NCBI GenBank assembly: GCA_965229005.1
Contig: CBDDIP010000002.1
Coordinates: forward strand, 496,001-560,000
Length of the DNA stretch: 64,000 nucleotides
DNA from: CBDDIP01 sp965229005
Lineage (GTDB): Bacteria > Actinomycetota > Acidimicrobiia > Acidimicrobiales > Ilumatobacteraceae
Reading direction: 5' to 3'
In this document: piece by piece, positions 26,767-35,989 of the stretch
Layout of the letters: each line of letters begins with the position of its first letter
Position numbering within the stretch: the stretch's first letter is position 1
Notes under the pieces: model-generated
Seen by the model: the letters and a program-made list of their open reading frames with translations, nothing else
What the model was told of the DNA's origin: nothing
Databases searched by the model: none
Translations under genes and position numbers: made by a program

Positions 26767-26787
26767 CGGCCGGGTACGTTCGGACGG

Positions 26788-27465
26788 ATGACAGCTCCAC
26801 TCTCCATCCATGAACCGACGGGCGACGTGCGGGGTGGGGTGGTCGTCATCCAGGAGGCGTTCGGCGTCAACGAGCACATCGAGGACATCGCCGCTCGCCT
26901 CGCCGCCGAGGGCTGGCTGGCCATCGCCCCGCACCTGTTCCACCGCACCGGCGATCCGAAGTTCGGCTACGACGACTTCAGCCAGGTGATGGATCACATG
27001 AAGGCGCTCACCGCCGACGGCATCCGCGCCGATGTCGACGACGCGATGGTGGCGATGGCCGATCGAGGCATCGCGGTCGCGGCCACCGGCATCGTCGGGT
27101 TCTGCATGGGCGGCACGGTCGCGTTGGCGACGGCTGCCGAGCGCGAGATCGGCGCCGCGGTCACCTTCTACGGCGGCGGCATCGCCGAGGGCCGGTTCGG
27201 CCTGCCGTCAGGGATCGAGTCGGCGCATCACCTGCGCGCACCGTGGCTCGGGTTGTACGGCGACCTCGACCAGGGCATCCCGATCGACGACGTCGAACAT
27301 CTCCGCGCTGCCGCCCAGACCAGCGGCCAGCCCACGGAGGTGGTCCGCTTCGCCGACGCGGCCCACGGGTTCAACTGCGACCGCCGCGGCAGCTACCACG
27401 AAGCTTCGGCCGACGACGCGTGGCGTCGAACCATCACCTGGTTCAACAACTACCTCGTCGGCTGA
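26788..27465 (+). CDS. Dienelactone hydrolase family protein (second)
   Basis: 225-residue alpha/beta hydrolase, closer to classical dienelactone hydrolases than the copy at 19842. Seen are VVVIQEAFGVNEHIEDIAARLAAEGW, the nucleophile elbow GFCMGGTVAL (Cys), Asp in YGDLDQGIP and His in AAHGFNCDRR. Catalytic Cys-Asp-His are therefore complete. The 3' end overlaps the convergent gene at 27450 by 16 bases. Substrate is unknown; no aromatic ring-cleavage genes are adjacent. Confidence 0.9.
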   Translation: MTAPLSIHEPTGDVRGGVVVIQEAFGVNEHIEDIAARLAAEGWLAIAPHLFHRTGDPKFGYDDFSQVMDHMKALTADGIRADVDDAMVAMADRGIAVAATGIVGFCMGGTVALATAAEREIGAAVTFYGGGIAEGRFGLPSGIESAHHLRAPWLGLYGDLDQGIPIDDVEHLRAAAQTSGQPTEVVRFADAAHGFNCDRRGSYHEASADDAWRRTITWFNNYLVG

Positions 27466-27830
27466 GCCTGACGAATCGGCTCCAGCGTGGCGACGTAGCA
27501 GTAGAGCACGACGCCCTCGCCCGCTGACGTGCGAACGATGACGATCCAGCCGGAGCTGTCGTCCCAGCGGATCGAGCACAGCGCGGCCACCGTGATGTGC
27601 CGCGGCCACAGCAGCTTCAGCCGCAGGCGCTCACCGCTGTCGAGCCAGAGCGTGAAGCGATCGCCGCAGAAGCCCGCCATCGACTCCTGGACGGCGAGCG
27701 GACCGTGCCGCAACCGTTCGGCCAGCCGCTCGAGGCGCAGCAGGTTGATCGCATCGCGATGCTCGCGGGTCATCGAGCGCAGCTCGACGGCCTCGTCGAC
27801 CACCGTGTGCCGGGGGTGCAACATGCTCAT
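27450..27830 (-). CDS. Hypothetical protein of about 126 residues
   Basis: No family recognised. The N-terminus is helical (ELRSMTREHRDAINLLRLERLAERL). The C-terminal half is beta-rich (RFTLWLDSGERLRLKLLW, ITVAALCSIRWDDSSGWIVIVRT, GVVLYCYVA), suggesting a small beta-sandwich or barrel. GGAGG lies eight bases before the ATG at 27830, supporting this start over the GTG at 27851. It overlaps the convergent dienelactone hydrolase gene and lies upstream of nothing obviously linked. Confidence 0.62.
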   Translation of the reverse strand: MSMLHPRHTVVDEAVELRSMTREHRDAINLLRLERLAERLRHGPLAVQESMAGFCGDRFTLWLDSGERLRLKLLWPRHITVAALCSIRWDDSSGWIVIVRTSAGEGVVLYCYVATLEPIRQAQPTR

Positions 27831-27940
27831 GACGTCATCCTCCGCCCGCACGACGTTGTGCGGCCTTGGTGTTGTCGCTCATCTTCACGCCTTCCGCCTC
27901 GAACTTCACGTCACCTTCACGGCATGGCCTCGCCGAGCCG

Positions 27941-29275
27941 TCAACTGGCCAGGCACACCGTGTTCTTGCCGGAGCTCTTGGCTTGGTACAGCGCCTCGTC
28001 GGCGCGACGTGCCAACACGGCGGGGATCAACGGGTGCGCCCCGACGGCGACGCCGACGGAGGCTCCGACGCGCAGGTGCAGACCGTTGGCGATCAACGGC
28101 ACACGAACGGCGCGGACGATGCGATCACCCACGGCCCGTCCGTGCGCCGGATCGCTGGTTCCCGCGCACACCACAGCGAACTCGTCGCCGCCGAGCCGGC
28201 CGACGATGTCGTGCGGCCCGATCACGCTGGCGATCCGTCGCCCGACTTCCTTGAGCACCATGTCACCCACCGGGTGACCGTGCTGGTCGTTGATCGGCTT
28301 GAAGTCGTCGAGGTCGATGTACAGCAGCACCAGGTCGCCCGACGACAGCTCGTCGAGGCGGCGGGCGAACTCGGCGCGGTTGGCCAGCCCGGTGAGCGGG
28401 TCGTGCGCCGCCGCCCAACGCAGGCTGCGCTTGGTGCGATGATCCGCAATGGCCAGCGCAGCGAGTCGCAGTGCGACGTGCACCGGCGACTGCTCCGGCG
28501 CTTGGAAGTCCACCGTGGACGAGCCCCAGGCGACCATCGCGCCGATGATCTCCGGGCCGGTCGGCGCCTCGATCGGCATGATGAACGCACCGCGGAACCC
28601 GGCCTCGAGTGCGATCGCACCCGCGCCGTTCAGCATCGGGTCGTCGAGGTCGGTGATCACGGTCGGACGGCTGATGCCGTGCGACCAGACGACGCGGGCG
28701 ACGTCGGCCAGGCGCGAGTCGAGCGGCGCCTCGCCATCGGCGGAGACGACGACGATCCGCTCGCCGTGCTTCCACGCGATCGCGCTCCGCACCTCGCCGC
28801 CACCCATCGAGCGATCGGTGAGTCGAGCGACGACCGGCACCACTTCATCGACCTCGGCGCCCGAGCCGAGCATCTCGATCGCACGAGCGAGGTCGCTGCG
28901 GTCGCGCACCCGCCGGCAGGTGCACAGCACGCCCTTCACCTCGCCGTCGTCGAGGTGGTTGAAGGTCGTTGCTTCGAAGACCTGGTACTTGCCGTGCACG
29001 TCGATCACCCGGATGTCAGCCGACTCCGGGGCGAACGACGGGTCGAGGCCCTGGTGATCGCCACCCTGCATGACCTGCATCATCGTCTGGAGCACCAGCT
29101 CGAGGTCATCGGGGTGGACGAACTCGGTGCCGTTGCGGCCGGTCACGTCGTCCCAGCCGAGGATGCGCGTCAGCGATTCGCTGTGCCAGATGATGTCGAA
29201 CTGCTCGTCGAGCAGGAGGGTGTACTCACCCTCCTTGCGACTCATCGAATTCAGGGCTCGCAACGCAGCGTCCAC
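27941..29275 (-). CDS. PAS-GAF-like-GGDEF diguanylate cyclase
   Basis: About 444 residues, soluble. A PAS domain (about 20-125: LLLDEQFDIIWHSESLTRILGW, FVHPDDLELV) is followed by a GAF-like region (about 135-280) and a GGDEF domain (about 290-444) with an intact signature RLGGDEFAVV and the DPLTGLANR start. It should make c-di-GMP. The inhibitory I-site is incomplete: the expected RxxD reads GPHD, so product inhibition may be lost. GTG at 29275 is chosen; ATG at 29245 and GTG at 29323 are alternatives. This is the only clearly active enzyme among the c-di-GMP-type proteins in the window. Confidence 0.88.
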   Translation of the reverse strand: MDAALRALNSMSRKEGEYTLLLDEQFDIIWHSESLTRILGWDDVTGRNGTEFVHPDDLELVLQTMMQVMQGGDHQGLDPSFAPESADIRVIDVHGKYQVFEATTFNHLDDGEVKGVLCTCRRVRDRSDLARAIEMLGSGAEVDEVVPVVARLTDRSMGGGEVRSAIAWKHGERIVVVSADGEAPLDSRLADVARVVWSHGISRPTVITDLDDPMLNGAGAIALEAGFRGAFIMPIEAPTGPEIIGAMVAWGSSTVDFQAPEQSPVHVALRLAALAIADHRTKRSLRWAAAHDPLTGLANRAEFARRLDELSSGDLVLLYIDLDDFKPINDQHGHPVGDMVLKEVGRRIASVIGPHDIVGRLGGDEFAVVCAGTSDPAHGRAVGDRIVRAVRVPLIANGLHLRVGASVGVAVGAHPLIPAVLARRADEALYQAKSSGKNTVCLAS

Positions 29276-30013
29276 ACCACACCTTCGGCGTCCGAGACCC
29301 CCGACTTGAGGGGGAAATCGCACCGGTGTCGTTCAGCCCGGCCAGGACACCGCGAGGGCATCGGCGATCAACCTCGCACGCTGGCGGTATCCGTCCGGCG
29401 TGTAGTGGATCTGGTCGCCGGAGAACCACACGTTCTGCACCACCGCCGACCAGTCGTACACGTGCAGGTTCGGGTAGCGGATAGCGGCCGCAGCGAGCTC
29501 GGCGTTCCACAGCTGCATGTTCGCGTTCGACCACGGACCGTCGGTGACCCTGGTCTTCACGTTCACCCACATCACCGGGTCGTCGCCGATGAGGGCCATC
29601 ATCGCGTCGATGCGGCTGCGCCGGCTGACCGAGCTGCCGGCGCCGACGTTGGCGGTGTCGGTGGTGCCGAGCGCCAGCACCCAGCACCCCTGGTAGCCCC
29701 TGGACTTCCAGATCGAGGCGACCTCGAACGCGTTCAGCTGACCGGAGAGGCGCTCGACGATCGAACGAGCGCCCGAGATCTCCATGTGCGGCTCGAGCAC
29801 GCCCACCCGGCGGTACTGCGCGTCGACGCGATCGGCTGGGTTGGGCAGGATCGCCGGAGCGATCAGGCCGACCGACGACGTCGAGTCGCCGATGTGCACC
29901 ACCGAGGTGCATGACGTGACCGGCGGACCCTCGATCGGCGCCGGCCGCGTGTCGAGCACGCGCTGCGGCGCGTGGCGAGAAAGAACTGGTTCGTCGCCGT
30001 ACCGCCGAAGCGC

Positions 30014-30249
30014 CCTTGGACGTCGACGATGAGGTGGACGGGGCTCTGGTTGTAGAGGCAGAAGTCGCCGTCGGGGTCGACGGGGATGACGGACAGGTTG
30101 GCGATGGCGGTGCCGGTGAGGTGGTTGCCGTTGCTGCGCGTCTGCGGCCCGGCGACGAGGGTGCTGCACGGCCCGGCGGTGATGTAGCCGGGTGCGGTGC
30201 CGGCGGTCATGGTGATGTTGGCGAGCACGGCCGTCGTGCCCGCGGGTGC
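30014..30249. repeat. 236-bp repeat unit 1 inside the surface protein gene
   Basis: Nearly identical to 30377-30612 at an offset of 363 bp (121 codons). I find one difference, at 30082 versus 30445. It encodes part of the third surface repeat on the minus strand. Confidence 0.85.
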
Positions 30250-30376
30250 ACCGCTGTGGACCGTGGTCAGCGATCCCGCCGGGCGGACCGGGTTCGTGCC
30301 GGCGCCGCGCGTGTCGAGCGCGCGTTCGGGCGCGGAGGGAGCGAAGCCGGCGCCACCGCCATCGTCGACGAAATCG

Positions 30377-30612
30377 CCTTGGACGTCGACGATGAGGTGG
30401 ACGGGGCTCTGGTTGTAGAGGCAGAAGTCGCCGTCGGGGTCGACCGGGATGACGGACAGGTTGGCGATGGCGGTGCCGGTGAGGTGGTTGCCGTTGCTGC
30501 GCGTCTGCGGCCCGGCGACGAGGGTGCTGCACGGCCCGGCGGTGATGTAGCCGGGTGCGGTGCCGGCGGTCATGGTGATGTTGGCGAGCACGGCCGTCGT
30601 GCCCGCGGGTGC
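30377..30612. repeat. 236-bp repeat unit 2 inside the surface protein gene
   Basis: Partner of 30014-30249. A third, more diverged unit lies at about 30710-30960. The near identity of units 1 and 2 against the divergence of the third suggests a recent duplication or gene conversion. Confidence 0.85.
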
Positions 30613-31166
30613 GCCGGTGTGCACGGTGGTGATCACGCCCGCGGCCAGGACCGGGTTCGGTCCGGTGCCGCGCGTGTCGAGCACCGGCGCGCCGCTCACC
30701 GGCACGAACGTCAGACCGCCGACGTCGGGCGGGGCGAACGAGCCTTGCGTGTCGACCACGAGGTTGACGAGCGACTGGTTGTACAGGCAGAACGAGCCGT
30801 CGCCGTCGAGCGGCACCACCGCCAGGTTGGCGGCGGCTGACTTGGCGAGGTGGTTGCCGTTGCTGAACGCCTGCGGTCCGGCGACGAGGGCGCTGCACCG
30901 ATCGGCGGTGACGTAGCCAGCGGCCGCGCCGTCGGTGGCGGTGATGTTGACCATGGCCGCAACGGCGCCGGCCGGCGCGCCCGGATGCACGGTGGTGACC
31001 GTGCCGGCCGCGACGGGTCGGCAGCACGATGAGCCCCGGCGTGCCCGATGCCCGAATCGACCGTCAGGTCGGCGGCCAGGAGGGCCGCAGCCAACAGCAA
31101 CGTGCGGGCGGTCGAACGAGTTCGTCGTACGCATCGGTCGAACGCTACGCGGTGCAGACTCCAACC

Positions 31167-31626
31167 ATGGCTCGCTACAGCAACCCCTGGGGACATCATC
31201 CGGCCGTCCGCAAGGGTGACGATCTCACGCCGGGGGAGCGCGCCGCCGACTCCGTGCGCAACCGCATGGGCTCGTGGGGGTTCGTCGGCGGGTTTCCTGC
31301 TCTTCATGGGCGTGTGGATGGTCGCCAACACGCTGCTGCACGTCGGCAAGGGCGACGGCTTCGACCCCTACCCGTACATCCTGCTGAACCTGATGCTGTC
31401 GATGGTCGCCGGCCTGCAGGGCGCGATCCTCCTCATCGCCGCCAAGCGAGCCGACCAGGTGGCCGCCGAGGTGTCCCAGCACACGCTGTCCAACACCGAG
31501 ACGTTGCGGTCACTGCTCCAACGCAACACCGACCTCACCGAAGCGATCGAGTCGCTCACCCGCCAGGTGCACGAAGCGATCTGCGCCAGCGCGACTGCCC
31601 AGCCGTCGGCGAAGCCCGCCGAGTAG
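31167..31626 (+). pseudogene. DUF1003 membrane protein with an apparent +1 frameshift
   Basis: Reading from ATG 31167 gives RYSNPWGHHPAVRKG up to GSWGFVGGF. The conserved continuation GFLLFMGVWMVANTLL to the stop at 31626 is in the next frame. Removing one T in the GGGTTTCC run near 31289-31294 joins them into a typical DUF1003 protein of about 152 residues. That protein has two helices (FLLFMGVWMVANTLL; YILLNLMLSMVAGLQGAILLIAA) and a C-terminal coiled coil. Function of the family is unknown. The shift may be an assembly error, since the gene next door shows several more. Confidence 0.7.
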
Positions 31627-31629
31627 CCC

Positions 31630-32634
31630 GTGGAGACGATCGCCGACCTCATCAACGCGCAGGCGCGCCGCTACAGCGGCTACGTCGCCGTGCACACGTC
31701 CATCCACGGCACCGACGATCCCGACGCGATCGCCGATCAGGTGACCGAGGTCTGTCGGCTCGCCTTCGCCGCGGCGCCGCGGCGAGCGCTGTTCCACAGC
31801 GCGTCGGTCGGCAGCGTCACGGGCGTCGAGCTGACCACGGGCGACGAGGTCGTCGTCAAGTGCTACCAACCGCGGTGGTCGGCCGCGTTCCTGTCGGCGG
31901 TGAGCACCGCGCAACAGGCGGTCGCCGCGGCAGGACTCCCGTGCCCGGTGCCGCTCGCCGGCCCGCTGCCGAGCGGCCTCGGTCTGGCGACGGTGGAGAC
32001 GTACGTCGCCGATCCAGGCATGCCGTCGGCCTTCACCCACGCCCACCTCGTCGCGTCGGCATCCGGGTTCGCCGACGTCGTCGACGCCTGCTCGTCGCTG
32101 CCGCCGTTGCTCGGCCATCCGCTGCACAGCGAGATCGACGAGCTGTACCCGGAGCCGCACTCTCCGATGTTCGACTTCGTTGCCACCGCTGCGGGAGCGG
32201 AGTGGATCGACGAGCACGCGTCCATCGCCAAGCCGTTGCTGGAGCTCGGCACCCGCGGCATCGCCCATGGCGACTGGGCGGCGCGCAACGTGCGGCTCTC
32301 GACGTCGGGCGTCGCTGCCATCTACGACATGGACAGTCTCGCGACGATGTCGATCCCGGTGGCGATGGGTCAGGCCGCGGCGACATGGCGAGCGACCGGC
32401 GAGCCCACCGACGCGTCGATGCCCGGCTTCGACGAGATCGTCGAGTGGCTCGATCAGTACCCACGTCCGCTCACCGAAGAGGATCGGCGCATCGCCATCG
32501 CCGGTGCGCTCTACGTCGTGGCGTACACGGCGCGATGCGAGCACGCCATCGATCCGTTCGAACGCGAGCGCATGAACGGTCGCGCCGTGCTGCGCGTCGA
32601 CGGCGATCGGTTCGCTGCCGCATTGCGTGCGTGA
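31630..32634 (+). CDS. Phosphotransferase family protein (APH/ChoK-like)
   Basis: 334 residues with the aminoglycoside-phosphotransferase kinase fold. Seen are VVVKCYQP (ATP-binding Lys), the catalytic loop IAHGDWAARNVRLS with Asp and Asn, and IYDMDSLA as the metal-binding DFG-equivalent. The substrate is not predictable; many such proteins phosphorylate small molecules rather than antibiotics. The start is GTG at 31630, four bases after the DUF1003 stop, so co-expression is likely. Palindrome copy D follows. Confidence 0.82.
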   Translation: METIADLINAQARRYSGYVAVHTSIHGTDDPDAIADQVTEVCRLAFAAAPRRALFHSASVGSVTGVELTTGDEVVVKCYQPRWSAAFLSAVSTAQQAVAAAGLPCPVPLAGPLPSGLGLATVETYVADPGMPSAFTHAHLVASASGFADVVDACSSLPPLLGHPLHSEIDELYPEPHSPMFDFVATAAGAEWIDEHASIAKPLLELGTRGIAHGDWAARNVRLSTSGVAAIYDMDSLATMSIPVAMGQAAATWRATGEPTDASMPGFDEIVEWLDQYPRPLTEEDRRIAIAGALYVVAYTARCEHAIDPFERERMNGRAVLRVDGDRFAAALRA

Positions 32635-32666
32635 GTGATGCTGCGAACCGAAGTCACCCACCCGAA

Positions 32667-32709
32667 CTGGATGTCTGAGCGCGGCAAGGTGCCGCGCCCA
32701 GACATCCAG
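32667..32709. repeat. 43-nt palindrome, copy D
   Basis: 20-nt arms (CTGGATGTCTGAGCGCGGCA on the left) with a single mismatch and loop AGG (32687-32689). It lies between convergent genes and directly touches the stop codon of the aldehyde dehydrogenase gene at 32710. Confidence 0.85.
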
Positions 32710-34191
32710 CTACGTGGTGGTGCCGTCGAGGATCTGGACCATGGAGAGGTCGCTGCTGAAGTCGAGGGCGTAGTCGCCCCCTTCGCGGCCGATGCCGCTG
32801 ATGCCGATGCCACCGAACGGCGCGGTGAGGTCGCGGATCAGGAACGTGTTGATCCACACCGTGCCGGCGCGCACCGCGCGGCCGACGCGGTCGGCGCGTT
32901 CCTGCGAGCCCGTGTACACGATGCCCGACAACCCGTACGGCGTGGAGTTGGCCAGGCGGATCGCGTCGGCTTCGTCGGTGAAGGTCTGGAACGTCAGCAC
33001 CGGGCCGAACACCTCGTGCTGCACGATCTCGCTGTCGTTGCTGCGCGGTTCGACCAGCGTCGGCTCGTACCACAGACCGCCGTCGCGCCACACGTGCCCG
33101 CCGCGCACGATCGTGTCGCCGGCCTCACGGGCCCGCGCCACGAAGCCGTCGACGCGCGCGAGGTGGTCCGGGTGGATCATCGGTGAGATCGTCGTCGACG
33201 GATCGCGCGAGTCGCCCAGCACCTGCGCGTCCGCGTAGGCGTGGAAGCGCTCGAGGAACTCGCTGCGCACGCGGTCCTCGACGAGGATGCGCGTGCCGGC
33301 CAGGCACACCTGACCCGAGTCGTCGTACTGACCGGCGGCCTTCTTCGCCGCGGCGTCCAGGTCGGCGTCGGCGAACACGATCAGCGGGCCTTTGCCACCC
33401 AGTTCGGCCGTGAACGGCACGAGGTTCTTCGCCGCAGCGGCACCGATGTGACGGCCGGTCTCCGGTGAACCGGTGAAGCTGATCCGCCGCAGCCGCGGGT
33501 CGGCGACGAGCGCCGCACCGACCTCCTCACCGATGCCCTGCACGACGTTGAACACACCGGGCGGCACGCCCGCCTCGTCGGCCAGGTCGGCCAGCATCGA
33601 GCACGACAGCGGCGACCACTCGGCCGGCTTGAGGATGACGGTGTTGCCGGCGGCCAGCGCCGGCGCGCACTTCCACGTGCTGAGCATGAACGGCGCGTTC
33701 CACGGGGTGATCACCACGGTCGGGCCGGCGGGGTGGCGGATGACGCGGTTGTGCGTGCCGTTGCTGTCCCACACCCGTTCCTCGTACTGCTCGGCGAGGT
33801 CGGCGTAGGCGCGGAAGTTGCGTGCGCCGCGCGACAGCACGCGCAGCCGCAGGCTCTCCTCCAGCATCGCCATGTCCAGGCACTCGACCGTGGCCAGCGA
33901 CGGCACGTTGGCGTCGATCAGGTCGGCCAGCCGGCGCAGGATCTCGCCGCGGCCGCGCACGCCGAGCCCAGCCCACGCGGGGAAGGCATCGACCGCCGCA
34001 GTCACCGCAGCATCGGCCGTGGCGGCATCGCCGCGGGCGACGTCGGCGAGCACCATCGACCAGTCGAGCGGCGACCGATCCTCGAACGTGCTCGGTGAAC
34101 CGACGCGCTTGCCGCCGATGTAGTGCTGCGTGCTGACGTGGATGCCGCCGACGTCGGTGCGCCCGTCGCCGGGTTCGTGGAACAGGCTCAC
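32710..34191 (-). CDS. Aldehyde dehydrogenase, hydroxymuconic/CHM-semialdehyde type
   Basis: 493-residue NAD(P)-dependent aldehyde dehydrogenase. The fold markers are TPWNAPFMLSTWKCAPALAAGN in pieces, FTGSPETG, the catalytic Glu in ELGGKGP and the catalytic Cys in DSGQVCLAGTR. The SAxGF-free end KxxGIGREGG (GISGIGREGGDYAL) is typical of HpaE/DmpC relatives that oxidise semialdehydes from meta ring cleavage. It starts at GTG 34191, overlapping the stop of the FAH-hydrolase gene (GTGA). The pairing with an FAH-family gene supports a catabolic role. Confidence 0.88.
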   Translation of the reverse strand: MSLFHEPGDGRTDVGGIHVSTQHYIGGKRVGSPSTFEDRSPLDWSMVLADVARGDAATADAAVTAAVDAFPAWAGLGVRGRGEILRRLADLIDANVPSLATVECLDMAMLEESLRLRVLSRGARNFRAYADLAEQYEERVWDSNGTHNRVIRHPAGPTVVITPWNAPFMLSTWKCAPALAAGNTVILKPAEWSPLSCSMLADLADEAGVPPGVFNVVQGIGEEVGAALVADPRLRRISFTGSPETGRHIGAAAAKNLVPFTAELGGKGPLIVFADADLDAAAKKAAGQYDDSGQVCLAGTRILVEDRVRSEFLERFHAYADAQVLGDSRDPSTTISPMIHPDHLARVDGFVARAREAGDTIVRGGHVWRDGGLWYEPTLVEPRSNDSEIVQHEVFGPVLTFQTFTDEADAIRLANSTPYGLSGIVYTGSQERADRVGRAVRAGTVWINTFLIRDLTAPFGGIGISGIGREGGDYALDFSSDLSMVQILDGTTT

Positions 34192-35084
34192 TCCTGCACC
34201 AGCGGCCTCACGAGCGGGAACGGCAGCTCGCTGCGATCCGTGGCGTTCGGGCGTCGCTGTCCGCGGAATTCCCAGTCGCCGCCCAGCGCGGTGGACAGCA
34301 CCTCTTCGGTCTCGGTCGGTTGTGCTCCGACCTCGTTGCTCACCGGCGTCGGGCCCTCGACGATCGTGTTCGTCAGCGTGCCGAGTCCTTCGACCTCCAC
34401 GCTGACGACGTCGCCGGGCTGCACCGGGCGGGAGAACGCAGGCGTCCCGGAGAGGATGATGTCGCCGGGTACGAGCGTGATCAGCCGGGCGAGGTCGGCG
34501 ACGAGGTAGTGCATGTCCCACGCCATCTCGGCCGTGCTGCCGTCCTGGCGGACCACGCCGTTGACCGTGGTGCGGATGCGCTTGTCGTGGAAGTCCCAGT
34601 CGGTGACCAGCCCAGGCCCGATCGGGCACAGCGTGTCGGCGCCCTTCACGCGCAGCATCGAACCGGAGTCGGTGTCGCGGAAGTCGTGCAACCCGTAGTC
34701 GTTGGCCACCGTGTACCCGGCGATGTAGGCACCGGCCTCGGCGTGCGACACGTTGCGGCACGTGCGCCCGATGACGATCGCCACCTCGCCCTCGTAGTTC
34801 AACCACTTCAGGTTCGACGGCCGCACGACGCCGGCGCCGTGCGCGTTCAGCGCCGAGATCGGCTTGTGGAAGTACGTGGGCGCGGGTGGCAACGAGACGC
34901 CGAACTCGCGGACGCGCGACACGTGGTTGAGGTGGCAGCAGAGGATCTTCGTCGGCTCGACGGGAGGCAGGTGCACGGCCTCCTCGACACCGACGGTGCG
35001 GCCGTCCCGGGCGACCAGTTCGTCGCCCTCGCGCACGACGATGGTGGGGTATCCGTCGAGCAGGATGCGTCGTACTTCGGTCAC
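34188..35084 (-). CDS. Fumarylacetoacetate hydrolase family protein (HpaG-like)
   Basis: 298 residues. The C-terminal FAH domain (about 75-298) shows HKPISALNAHG, LNYEGEVAIVIG with the metal-binding Glu, GYTVANDYGLHDFRD, and LVPGDIILSGTPAFSRPVQPGDVV in pieces. These are hallmarks of hydrolases, decarboxylases and isomerases acting on 2-oxo-4-enoic acids. GTG at 35084 is the start; GGAAGGG lies six bases before it. Together with the coupled aldehyde dehydrogenase it forms an aromatic-catabolism-like pair, divergent from the ADC-like operon. Confidence 0.88.
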   Translation of the reverse strand: MTEVRRILLDGYPTIVVREGDELVARDGRTVGVEEAVHLPPVEPTKILCCHLNHVSRVREFGVSLPPAPTYFHKPISALNAHGAGVVRPSNLKWLNYEGEVAIVIGRTCRNVSHAEAGAYIAGYTVANDYGLHDFRDTDSGSMLRVKGADTLCPIGPGLVTDWDFHDKRIRTTVNGVVRQDGSTAEMAWDMHYLVADLARLITLVPGDIILSGTPAFSRPVQPGDVVSVEVEGLGTLTNTIVEGPTPVSNEVGAQPTETEEVLSTALGGDWEFRGQRRPNATDRSELPFPLVRPLVQE

Positions 35085-35152
35085 GTGGCGCCCTTCCAGT
35101 GCTGCGTTCGGCAGCGGCAAAGTCGTTAGGCCCCAAACGATAGTGTGCGCCC

Positions 35153-35989
35153 ATGAGCGCTGAACACGAGTCCGGTGCGCTGGAGGGCTTCGTCTTCCCG
35201 CGCACCGCGAGCGGGGCGTCGTCCATCCTGCCACCCCCGCCGTGGCACTACAGCGGCGACCTGATGACGGTGGAGTACCGCACCGATCCGTCGCGCGTCG
35301 CCGAGCTCTTGCCGGAACCGTTGACCCTCGTGCCCGACGATCAGGACCCCGGTGCGGTGGCGATGATCTTCGCCGACTGGCAGAGCTGCGGGCCCGACTT
35401 CAGTGAGCTCGACGACCCGGTGCGCGCGCAGTACAAGGAAGCGTTCATCGTCGTGCGCTGCCAGTACGAGGGCCGCATCTTCAGCCGCTGCGTCTACATC
35501 TGGGTGGACAAGGACTTCGCCATGGTGCGCGGCCACTTCCAGGGCTACCCGAAGAAGCTCGGCAGCATCTGGATGACCCGCCCGGTCACCATCGGCAAGG
35601 CCGGCCCGCGGGTGGCGCCGGGTGGGCGCTTCGCCGGCACCGTGGCCTACCAGGATCGGCGCATCGTCGACGCCCGCGTCACGCTGCGCGAGGAGTCAGC
35701 GGGCAACGGCTTCGTCAACGGGCACGCCATGCTGCACAGCCGGTGGATGCCGGCCATCGAGGCCGACGGCACCGATGCGATGGATGAGCTCGTCACGATG
35801 CAGGGCGTCGACGTCGAGCTCGGCCAGGCGTGGCGCGGCGATGCCGAGCTGGAGCTGCTGCCGTCGCCCGTCGAGGAGGTCAGCCGCCTGGAGGTGCGCG
35901 AGGTCATCGGCGGCTACTGGCGTTCGGTCGGCACCACGTTCAAAGGCGGCTCGCTGCTCGCACCGCATCACGTCGGTCCGGTCGCGTGA
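35153..35989 (+). CDS. Acetoacetate decarboxylase-superfamily protein
   Basis: 278 residues with the ADC fold. Seen are PPWHYSGDLMTVEYRTDPSRVAELLPEPL, YIWVDKDFAMVRGHFQGYPKKLGSIWM and HVGPVA. The Lys pair in YPKKLG corresponds to the Schiff-base Lys region of acetoacetate decarboxylase, so a lyase or hydratase chemistry on a 2-oxo or 3-oxo acid is possible. It leads a three-gene unit: its stop overlaps the P450 start (GTGA) and the P450 stop overlaps the amidotransferase start (ATGA). Confidence 0.85.
   Translation: MSAEHESGALEGFVFPRTASGASSILPPPPWHYSGDLMTVEYRTDPSRVAELLPEPLTLVPDDQDPGAVAMIFADWQSCGPDFSELDDPVRAQYKEAFIVVRCQYEGRIFSRCVYIWVDKDFAMVRGHFQGYPKKLGSIWMTRPVTIGKAGPRVAPGGRFAGTVAYQDRRIVDARVTLREESAGNGFVNGHAMLHSRWMPAIEADGTDAMDELVTMQGVDVELGQAWRGDAELELLPSPVEEVSRLEVREVIGGYWRSVGTTFKGGSLLAPHHVGPVA

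Larger units (their letters stand above)
29333..31134 (-). pseudogene. Secreted SGNH/GDSL hydrolase with three surface repeats, broken by apparent frameshifts
   Basis: The pieces read as one protein. There is a signal-peptide-like segment (TLLLAAALLAADL), then three repeats of about 121 residues (GAPAGTTAVLANITMTAGT, NGNHLTGTAIANLSVIPVDPDGD, FCLYNQSPVHLIVDVQG), then an SGNH hydrolase. That hydrolase has GDS in VVHIGDSTSSVG and DQIHYTPDGY near the end. The frame changes near 29970, between the last repeat and the hydrolase. The signal segment is also out of frame with both the ATG at 31134 and the repeats. Single-base changes near 29970, 31020 and about 31100 would restore one reading frame. 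Either the assembly has indel errors or the gene is decaying. Confidence 0.65.

Noticed and set aside
30016..30840. Plus-strand frame across the surface-protein repeats
   Set aside because: It repeats only because the underlying DNA repeats. The minus strand gives the known repeat family.
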